A DNA stretch of 51,832 bases from an uncultured Alphaproteobacteria bacterium (lineage in GTDB: Bacteria; Pseudomonadota; Alphaproteobacteria; Thalassobaculales; Thalassobaculaceae), in the NCBI GenBank assembly GCA_902629125.1, contig CACOPQ010000013.1:1-51832 (forward strand), read 5' to 3'. The translations under genes and the position numbers were made by a program. The notes beneath the pieces are model-generated. The model saw nothing but the letters and a program-made list of their open reading frames with translations. It made no database searches and had not been told where the DNA came from. Shown one piece after another: positions 46,090-51,832 of this stretch (position 1 is its first letter; every line of letters starts with the position of its first letter).

Positions 46090-47370
46090 ATGAACCAAGA
46101 ATCAAACTATAACTTTTTTTCTTCCTCTCTGTCTAAAATTGACCCACTAATTTCTAATGCTATTGAATTAGAGTTGCAAAGACAGAAAGATCAAATCGAA
46201 CTAATTGCATCTGAAAATATTGTTTCCCAAGCCGTTCTAGAGGCGCAAGGGTCGGTGCTTACGAATAAATATGCAGAAGGATACCCAGAACGTCGTTATT
46301 ATGGCGGTTGCGAATTTGTTGATAGAGCAGAAGAACTAGCAATAATGCGGGCGAAAGATCTATTCGATTGTAAATATGTCAATGTACAGCCACATTCTGG
46401 AGCACAAGCAAACCAAACAGTTTTTTTATCCCTTTTGGAACCAGGTGATACGATATTAGGGATGTCGTTAGCTGCCGGTGGTCACTTAACGCATGGAGCT
46501 AAACCTAACCAATCTGGCAAGTGGTTCAATGCAGTGCAATATGGTGTTAAAAAAGAGAACTCATTGATAGACTTTGATGAGGTTGAAGCCCTAGCAAAGT
46601 TACACAAACCAAAATTAGTGATTGCGGGTGGGTCAGCATACGCACGAGTAATTGATTTCAAGCGCTTTCGTGAAATTGCAGATAAGGTCGGAGCATATTT
46701 CTTGGTGGACATGGCTCATTTTTCCGGTTTGGTTGCAGGAGGAGTTTATCCAAATCCATTACATTATGCAGATGTCGTTACCTCCACAACTCACAAAACC
46801 TTGAGAGGGCCGAGAGGTGGAATTGTGTTAACGAATGATGAAAATTTATCAAAAAAAATTAACTCAGCACTTTTCCCTGGGCTCCAAGGTGGACCTTTGA
46901 TGCACGTAATAGCTGCAAAAGCGGTAGCATTTGGTGAAGCGCAAGATCCATCCTTTAAAAATTATGTGTCAAGGGTGATTGCCAACGCCGGCGCGCTCTC
47001 AAATGGTTTACAATCAAGAGGCATTAATATCGTTTCGGGCGGTACAGATACCCATTTGGTACTTTTAGATTTGCGTAACCTTCGTATTACAGGATTAACA
47101 GCTGAATCGGTTTTGGAGTCCGTTGGTATAACTTGCAACAAAAACGGCGTTCCATTTGATCCTGAGAAGCCGGCGATTACTTCCGGAATTAGGTTAGGCA
47201 CGCCAGCCGCCACAACACGTGGTTTTGGCGTGCTGGAATTTGACAGAGTAGCTAATTTGATCGCAGATGTTTTGCACGAACATAGTGAACAAACTACGCT
47301 GAGCGGAAAGCTAAAGCAAAGGGTATGCAATGAAGTAAAATCCTTGTGCCAGCAATTTCCCATCTATTAA
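46090..47370 (+). CDS. glyA: Serine hydroxymethyltransferase
   Basis: A 426-residue fold type I PLP enzyme that interconverts serine and glycine and loads one-carbon units on tetrahydrofolate. The ATG at 46090 ([19 protein letters not shown]) matches the family start; the frame is open 39 codons further back, which is not GlyA-like. Signatures are [54 protein letters not shown] and the PLP-lysine region [14 protein letters not shown]. It precedes nrdR and the riboflavin genes as in many relatives. Confidence 0.97.
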   Translation: MNQESNYNFFSSSLSKIDPLISNAIELELQRQKDQIELIASENIVSQAVLEAQGSVLTNKYAEGYPERRYYGGCEFVDRAEELAIMRAKDLFDCKYVNVQPHSGAQANQTVFLSLLEPGDTILGMSLAAGGHLTHGAKPNQSGKWFNAVQYGVKKENSLIDFDEVEALAKLHKPKLVIAGGSAYARVIDFKRFREIADKVGAYFLVDMAHFSGLVAGGVYPNPLHYADVVTSTTHKTLRGPRGGIVLTNDENLSKKINSALFPGLQGGPLMHVIAAKAVAFGEAQDPSFKNYVSRVIANAGALSNGLQSRGINIVSGGTDTHLVLLDLRNLRITGLTAESVLESVGITCNKNGVPFDPEKPAITSGIRLGTPAATTRGFGVLEFDRVANLIADVLHEHSEQTTLSGKLKQRVCNEVKSLCQQFPIY

Positions 47371-47423
47371 AATGACAGAGCGAATTTTTTCTTTATTATA
47401 AGGTAAAATAGAAAGGAGAAGAG

Positions 47424-47885
47424 ATGAGGTGCCCATTTTGCGGACATATTGATTCTCAAGTAAAAGATTCGCGGCCTACTGAAGATGGTGCGGCCATAAG
47501 ACGTCGACGCTTTTGTCCGTCATGTGGCGGAAGGTTCACTACGTTTGAGCGCGTTCAACTACGCGAGCTAACGGTATTAAAAAAGAACGGAAAAAGGGCT
47601 CCTTTTGAAAGAGATAAATTATATCGTTCAATCCAAATTTCTTTGCGCAAAAGACCGGTTGATCAAGAGCGGGTAGACAGAATGATTACGGGTATAGTCA
47701 GACGGCTCGAAAGCATGGGTGAGTCTGAAGTTCCATCGACAGTCATTGGCGAGATGGTGATGGACTCTCTTGGTAATTTGGACCCAGTTGCTTATGTGAG
47801 GTTTGCATCTGTTTATAGAAATTTTAGAGAAGCGAAGGACTTTGAGGAGTTTGTTGAAGACTTAAGTCGCTTTGAAGAAGACTAA
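47424..47885 (+). CDS. nrdR: Transcriptional repressor NrdR
   Basis: A 153-residue NrdR. The N-terminal zinc ribbon has CPFCG near residue 3 and [13 protein letters not shown], then the ATP-cone domain from about residue 45 ([22 protein letters not shown]) with [13 protein letters not shown] and the closing [20 protein letters not shown]. It senses ATP/dATP and represses ribonucleotide reductase genes through NrdR boxes. The start ATG has a strong AGAAAGGAGAAGAG site. It stands between glyA and ribD as usual. Confidence 0.97.
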   Translation: MRCPFCGHIDSQVKDSRPTEDGAAIRRRRFCPSCGGRFTTFERVQLRELTVLKKNGKRAPFERDKLYRSIQISLRKRPVDQERVDRMITGIVRRLESMGESEVPSTVIGEMVMDSLGNLDPVAYVRFASVYRNFREAKDFEEFVEDLSRFEED

Positions 47886-47912
47886 CTTAGTTTTGCATCG
47901 TTTGCTCTATTG

Positions 47913-49025
47913 ATGTCTTTAAAAGATCAAAACTGGATGCAAAAAGCACTTAGGCTGGCGATAAGAGGTATAGGTAGAGTAAGTCCCAACCCCCCAGTAG
48001 GGTGTATTATTGTAAAAGAAGATAAAGTTATTGGCCGAGGTTGGACCCAACCTGGCGGACGACCTCATGCGGAAGTAATGGCGTTGCAGCAAGCAGGGCA
48101 GCAGGCAGAAGGTGCTACGGCGTATTGCACGCTAGAACCATGCTCTCACTTTGGAAAAACGCCTCCGTGTTGTGATGCATTAATTAAAGCGGGAATTTCA
48201 AAAGTTGTTGTCGCTATCAAGGATCCAGACTCAAGAGTTGATGGCCTAGGAATACAACGGCTGAGGGCCGCAGGGGTGCGCGTTGTAGAAAACATTTGCA
48301 AAGAAGAGGCGTTAAACATAATGCAAGGTTTCTTCAATGTTTGTGGGCTTTCTAGACCATATGTCACACTAAAGTTTGGAATGAGTATAGACTCCCGAAT
48401 AGCGACATTTAATGGGAAGAGTAAATGGATAACAGGTGACGATGCTCGTCGATCAGTGCACTTATTAAGAGCAAAGAATGATGCTGTTCTCACAGGTATC
48501 GGAACTCTGCTACATGACGACCCTAAATTAGATTGTAGATTGCCCGGACTTGAGCATCATTCCCCTTCTCGGATGTTGGTAGATTCAAAACTCCGAATAC
48601 CAGTAACGAGCCATTTTGCGTTAACAGCTAAAAACCATCATAGTTATGTATTTACAACTGAGGAATCTAACGCAGCAAAAAAAGATATTTTAACCGACAT
48701 GGGTATAAAAATTTTGCAAGTACCTTGTTCATCAGATGGCCATGTCTCGATGCCAAGATGTTTTGAATTAATGGCTGAAGAAGGTATAACAACGGTCCTT
48801 ATAGAGGCTGGAGGGTATCTGGCAAGTGGTCTTTTAAAAAGTGATCTGGTGGACAAGTTAGTGATATATCGTGCGCCGATGATAATCGGAGGTGATGGTA
48901 TTGCCGCGTGGGACCCGTTAGGTGTAGAACAATTATATATGTCGAAAAAGTTTGCGATTCAAAATATAGAACGAATAGGATCTGATATAAAAGAGACGTA
49001 TATTCGTTGCATGGAAGCTTTGTAA
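47913..49025 (+). CDS. ribD: Riboflavin biosynthesis protein RibD (deaminase-reductase)
   Basis: A 370-residue bifunctional enzyme from the ATG at 47913; the TTG one codon upstream is less likely. The N-terminal deaminase has the zinc motif HAEVMAL, with CTLEPCSHFGKTPPCCDAL. The C-terminal reductase shows VTLKFGMSIDSRIATFNGKS, WITGDDARRSVHLLRA, GIGTLLHDDP and VLIEAGGYLASGLL. It carries out the deamination and reduction steps to the ribitylamino-uracil phosphate. It overlaps ribE by one base (TAATG). Confidence 0.96.
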   Translation: MSLKDQNWMQKALRLAIRGIGRVSPNPPVGCIIVKEDKVIGRGWTQPGGRPHAEVMALQQAGQQAEGATAYCTLEPCSHFGKTPPCCDALIKAGISKVVVAIKDPDSRVDGLGIQRLRAAGVRVVENICKEEALNIMQGFFNVCGLSRPYVTLKFGMSIDSRIATFNGKSKWITGDDARRSVHLLRAKNDAVLTGIGTLLHDDPKLDCRLPGLEHHSPSRMLVDSKLRIPVTSHFALTAKNHHSYVFTTEESNAAKKDILTDMGIKILQVPCSSDGHVSMPRCFELMAEEGITTVLIEAGGYLASGLLKSDLVDKLVIYRAPMIIGGDGIAAWDPLGVEQLYMSKKFAIQNIERIGSDIKETYIRCMEAL

Positions 49026-49627
49026 TGTTTACTGGAATAATTACTGATATTGGTCAAATAGAAGACATCGAGCATCGGGGAGACCTTCGGGTGAGGGTAA
49101 GCTGTTCTTATGTAGTGGATGAGATTCCAATCGGTGCATCAATTTGTTGCTCTGGAGCTTGTTTAACTGTGGTCTCGAAAGGCAACAACTGGTTTTGTGT
49201 AGACGTATCGAAAGCAACCCTCGATGCTACTGTTTTGGGAGATTGGAAGAAGGGTGTTTCGATTAATTTAGAGCAGTCATTAAAATTAGGCGAAGAACTT
49301 GGTGGGCACCTAGTTACAGGCCATGTTGATGGCGTGGCAGAGCTGGTTGAAGTTGAAAAAATTGGGGATAGTAGGCAACTGAAATTCAAAGCGCCTGACG
49401 CTTTAAAAGATTTCATTGCGGAGAAGGGATCGATAACGCTGAATGGTGTTTCCCTGACCGTTAACGAAGTAGCAGATAACGTTTTTACGATTAATATCAT
49501 ACCGCATACTTGGGATTTTACGACGTTCAAAAATCTAAGTGTCGGAAGTAAAGTTAATATCGAGATTGATATAATAGCTCGCTACGTCGCTCGTTTGATG
49601 AAAAAAGAGGTAAGTGAATATGAATAG
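49025..49627 (+). CDS. ribE: Riboflavin synthase alpha chain
   Basis: A 200-residue riboflavin synthase from the ATG at 49025, which shares a base with the ribD stop. The two homologous barrels are seen: the first opens MFTGIITDIGQIEDIEHRGD and the second follows GGHLVTGHVDGVAE with the repeat pattern SITLNGVSLTVNEV. The first barrel has SICCSGACLTVVS. It dismutates two lumazine molecules to riboflavin and the diamino-uracil. The C-terminus NIEIDIIARYVARLM is typical. ribBA overlaps its end. Confidence 0.96.
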   Translation: MFTGIITDIGQIEDIEHRGDLRVRVSCSYVVDEIPIGASICCSGACLTVVSKGNNWFCVDVSKATLDATVLGDWKKGVSINLEQSLKLGEELGGHLVTGHVDGVAELVEVEKIGDSRQLKFKAPDALKDFIAEKGSITLNGVSLTVNEVADNVFTINIIPHTWDFTTFKNLSVGSKVNIEIDIIARYVARLMKKEVSEYE

Positions 49628-50768
49628 TTCAAAGAGTTCAAACGAGCATTCTAGCGTTGCTTTGTCCTCAATAGAAGAAGTTATAGAAGAAGCGAAAGCT
49701 GGTAGAATATTTATTTTAGTGGATGACGAAAATAGAGAGAATGAGGGTGACTTATGTATACCCGCTGAAAATGCCACACCTGAAGCCATCAACTTTATGG
49801 CAAAGTACGCTAGAGGCCTTATTTGCCTTGCTATGCAGCGCTCGCGTGTAGAACAACTCGGCTTGCAGCTTATGTCACGAAATAATGCAACGCGTTTAGA
49901 AACAGCTTTTACTGTTTCGATCGAGGCACGTGAAGGTGTAACAACTGGTATCTCCGCGCACGATAGGGCCAAAACAATTTCTGTTGCTATTGATCCAGAG
50001 AAAAATAGAGATGATATCGTTTCACCAGGGCACGTCTTTCCTCTCGTCGCTAGAGATGGAGGTACTTTAGTTCGTGCCGGACACACTGAAGCGGTAGTTG
50101 ATATTGCAAGGTTGGCCGGGATGAATCCGGCTGGGGTCATATGTGAAATAATGAATGATGACGGCACAATGGCGCGTATGCCGGATCTGGTTGCTTTTGC
50201 TGAACATCACTCTCTTAAAATTGCCACAATTGCCGATCTAATAAACTATCGTAGGTCGAAAGAATCGATAATTGAACGTTCGGTGGAAACAGTACTAAAT
50301 AGTAAATATGGAGGCCAATGGCGTTTGATAGTGTATTTGAACAAGGTTTCATACGCTGAGCACGTCGCTTTAATAAAAGGAGATATCACCACAGAAACGC
50401 CTGTACCGGTGCGCATGCACTCGCTTGACGTAATGGAAGACGTTTTGGGAGATAAATCTGGTTCTCGAGGTGGTGGCGAATTACAAAACGCAATGTTGCA
50501 CATAGCCGAGGAAGGTCGTGGTATAGTTGTATTGATGCGAGAACCAACACCATCAACTTTGTCTGAAAAATTGCAGCGTAAAATGAAAACGAGGGATCAG
50601 GATGCTTTAGGTGCAAGTGAATTACGGGACTATGGCGTTGGTGCACAAATCCTTTTGGATTTAGGCATTAAAGATATGGTACTCTTAACTGACTCAGAAA
50701 AAACCGTGGTAGGCTTAGAAGGTTATGGACTAAGCATAATTGCAAGGAAGCCAAGCAGCAGTGAATAG
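49620..50768 (+). CDS. ribBA: 3,4-dihydroxy-2-butanone 4-phosphate synthase with degenerate GTP cyclohydrolase II domain
   Basis: A 382-residue protein from the ATG at 49620; a GTG two codons earlier is possible. The RibB half (about 15-215) is intact: VDDENRENEGDL, EGVTTGISAHDRAKTI, SPGHVFPLVARDGG and RAGHTEAVVDIARLAG. The second half has the GTP cyclohydrolase II fold positions (VPVRMHSLDVMEDVLGD) but lacks the zinc cysteines of the SECLTGDVFGSLRCDCG signature; the corresponding segment reads GSRGGGELQNAML. It is probably monofunctional for the butanone step, and a separate ribA or equivalent is expected elsewhere. Similar degenerate forms occur in alphaproteobacteria. It is in the ribDE-ribBA-ribH operon. 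Confidence 0.92.
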   Translation: MNSSKSSNEHSSVALSSIEEVIEEAKAGRIFILVDDENRENEGDLCIPAENATPEAINFMAKYARGLICLAMQRSRVEQLGLQLMSRNNATRLETAFTVSIEAREGVTTGISAHDRAKTISVAIDPEKNRDDIVSPGHVFPLVARDGGTLVRAGHTEAVVDIARLAGMNPAGVICEIMNDDGTMARMPDLVAFAEHHSLKIATIADLINYRRSKESIIERSVETVLNSKYGGQWRLIVYLNKVSYAEHVALIKGDITTETPVPVRMHSLDVMEDVLGDKSGSRGGGELQNAMLHIAEEGRGIVVLMREPTPSTLSEKLQRKMKTRDQDALGASELRDYGVGAQILLDLGIKDMVLLTDSEKTVVGLEGYGLSIIARKPSSSE

Positions 50769-50777
50769 GTGAGGTTG

Positions 50778-51224
50778 ATGGAGAACAAAATATTATTAGT
50801 TGACGCAGACTTTTATAAAGATATCGCTGATGAATTGGTTAGGGGCGCAATTAGACAATTACAGGAAAAAAATTTAAAATATGATCGGGTTTCAGTTCCT
50901 GGCGCTCTCGAAATACCACCGGCAATCGCCACTATATCGCAAGAAAAATCGATTAGCCGGTATGTTGGTTATGTAGCGTTAGGTTGTGTGATCCGTGGCG
51001 AAACATCTCATTATGACATCGTTAGCAGTGAGAGTGCGCGCGGTCTAATGAATCTAAGTATTGAGAAGGGGCTCGCTATTGGAAATGGCATTTTAACCGT
51101 TGATAATGCTGACCAAGCCTGGACTCGTGCATCTATAAGTAAAAAAAACAAAGGTAGGGACGCGGTTTTGGCTTGCTTATCAATTGTGAGGCTAAAAAAA
51201 AGTAACTACGTTGACCCTAGATAA
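50778..51224 (+). CDS. ribH: 6,7-dimethyl-8-ribityllumazine synthase
   Basis: A 148-residue lumazine synthase from the ATG at 50778, which has GGTGAGG before it; a GTG three codons earlier overlaps the ribBA end. The core motifs are VPGALEIPPAIATIS, ALGCVIRGETSHYDIVSSES with the catalytic His, and GILTVDNADQAW. It condenses ribitylamino-uracil with the butanone phosphate from RibB. It is the penultimate step before RibE. nusB overlaps its 3' end. Confidence 0.96.
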   Translation: MENKILLVDADFYKDIADELVRGAIRQLQEKNLKYDRVSVPGALEIPPAIATISQEKSISRYVGYVALGCVIRGETSHYDIVSSESARGLMNLSIEKGLAIGNGILTVDNADQAWTRASISKKNKGRDAVLACLSIVRLKKSNYVDPR

Positions 51225-51696
51225 ATACTCTAAAAAACAAGAGTGGTCTGCTCGGCCTAGGACAGCTGCAAGATTAGCGGCGGTCCAGGCTTTGTACCAA
51301 ATGAAAATGACAGGGGCCACACCTACTGATATAATAGAAGAGTTTGTTCACTTTAGACTTCATGTGGCCGAAGAGAACCCAGGGTTTGGAGTACCAGACA
51401 CTCAACTATTTAGAGATTTAGCCAGCGGAACTGCAAGTCACTTAAATCATATTGACCCTCTAATTTCATCAGCTTTGTCTAAAGAAGGAAGTCTTGACAA
51501 ACTAGAGACTACACTTCAGGCAATCCTTCAAGTGGGTGTTTTTGAGCTTATAAGTTCTCTTGAGACACCAACTGAAGTTGTTATAAATGAGTACATCGAT
51601 TTAACTCACGCATTTTATGAAAAACAAACAGTTGGTCTAGTAAATGGAGTGCTAGATAAAATCGCATTATTGAGGAAGCAAAAGAACTTGGGTTGA
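51211..51696 (+). CDS. nusB: Transcription antitermination factor NusB
   Basis: A 161-residue all-helical NusB. The RNA-binding arginine-rich N-terminus is RPRTAARLAAVQALYQMKM. Later family segments are YEKQTVGLVNGVLDKIA and TPTEVVINEYIDLTHAF. With NusE (S10) it binds boxA in rRNA leaders. The only reasonable start is a TTG at 51211 within the ribH end, because the first ATG would remove the RNA-binding helix. The overlap implies coupling to ribH. thiL starts four bases after its stop. Confidence 0.93.
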   Translation: MTLDKYSKKQEWSARPRTAARLAAVQALYQMKMTGATPTDIIEEFVHFRLHVAEENPGFGVPDTQLFRDLASGTASHLNHIDPLISSALSKEGSLDKLETTLQAILQVGVFELISSLETPTEVVINEYIDLTHAFYEKQTVGLVNGVLDKIALLRKQKNLG

Positions 51697-51699
51697 CAA

Positions 51700-51832
51700 A
51701 TGGAAATCAAGGAGTTTTCGAGAATTAAAAAGTTCTTTCGGCCACTAACTTCAAAACGAATGGGGGCAATGGAACTTTTGGACGATGCTGCATTGGTGCC
51801 AATAAAAAAAATGGACTCAATTGTGGTATCCA
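51700..51832 (+). CDS. thiL: Thiamine-monophosphate kinase, N-terminal part (partial)
   Basis: The last 133 bases hold an ATG at 51700 and 44 residues running off the window. The sequence EFSRIKKFFRPLTS, followed by a LLDDAAL block, matches the ThiL opening, in which EF-I-x-x-LF-PL and DDAA (metal/ATP binding Asp pair) are conserved. ThiL makes thiamine diphosphate. The place directly after nusB is the usual one, which supports the call. Only the start is visible. Confidence 0.85.
   Translation, partial: MEIKEFSRIKKFFRPLTSKRMGAMELLDDAALVPIKKMDSIVVS

Overview
This is a gene-dense, fairly AT-rich stretch of an alphaproteobacterial chromosome, probably from a free-living marine lineage; the genus cannot be fixed from the sequence. 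The assignment rests on gene orders well known from alphaproteobacteria: trpG-trpD-trpC-moaC-moeA near lexA, gltX and gltA; tRNA-Leu-tig-clpP-clpX-lon-hupB-tRNA-Val-tRNA-Asp; birA-coaX-rnj-mce-DUF1467; and glyA-nrdR-ribD-ribE-ribBA-ribH-nusB-thiL. A MucR regulator, an alphaproteobacterial SOS box (GTTC-N7-GTTC) in front of lexA and glnB-glnA behind a sigma-54-type promoter agree with this.

Layout. 1-2.2 kb: the end of pepN, a small Asp/Glu/hydantoin racemase-family gene, and rhlE. 2.4-11.6 kb (minus strand): gltA, gltX, lexA, an amidohydrolase, then the trpGDC-moaC-moeA operon. 11.8-14.3 kb: polysaccharide deacetylase-like protein, ElaA-type acetyltransferase, ketopantoate reductase-like protein. 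14.3-19.5 kb: parE, a threonine synthase-like PLP enzyme, glnB-glnA. 19.6-22.1 kb: two divergent aminotransferases. 22.2-30.9 kb: tRNA-His, malonyl-CoA decarboxylase, tRNA-Leu, then the proteostasis run tig-clpP-clpX-lon-hupB, tRNA-Val and tRNA-Asp. 31.0-38.7 kb: a complete Na+-translocating NADH:quinone reductase (nqrABCDEF) with its maturation genes apbE and nqrM divergent from it. 38.7-39.6 kb: a decayed 3' half of nuoN. 39.6-43.5 kb: birA, coaX, rnj, mce, DUF1467. 43.5-47.4 kb: a glutaryl-CoA dehydrogenase-like gene, a small conserved protein, mucR and glyA. 47.4 kb to the end: nrdR, the riboflavin genes, nusB and the start of thiL.

The most striking point is the respiratory locus. In many alphaproteobacteria the fourteen complex I genes (nuoA-N) lie between the hupB/tRNA-Val/tRNA-Asp side and birA. 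Here that place is held by a Na+-NQR module, and eight bases after the nqrF stop a broken nuoN remnant begins: its 5' half is missing, and it carries two frameshifts and an in-frame stop. It still overlaps the birA start as an intact nuoN would. This looks like replacement of proton-pumping complex I by a sodium pump in place, with the scar still readable. The module is self-sufficient: ApbE attaches FMN to NqrB and NqrC, NqrM supports assembly of the iron site in NqrD/NqrE, and the linked riboflavin genes make the flavin precursor.
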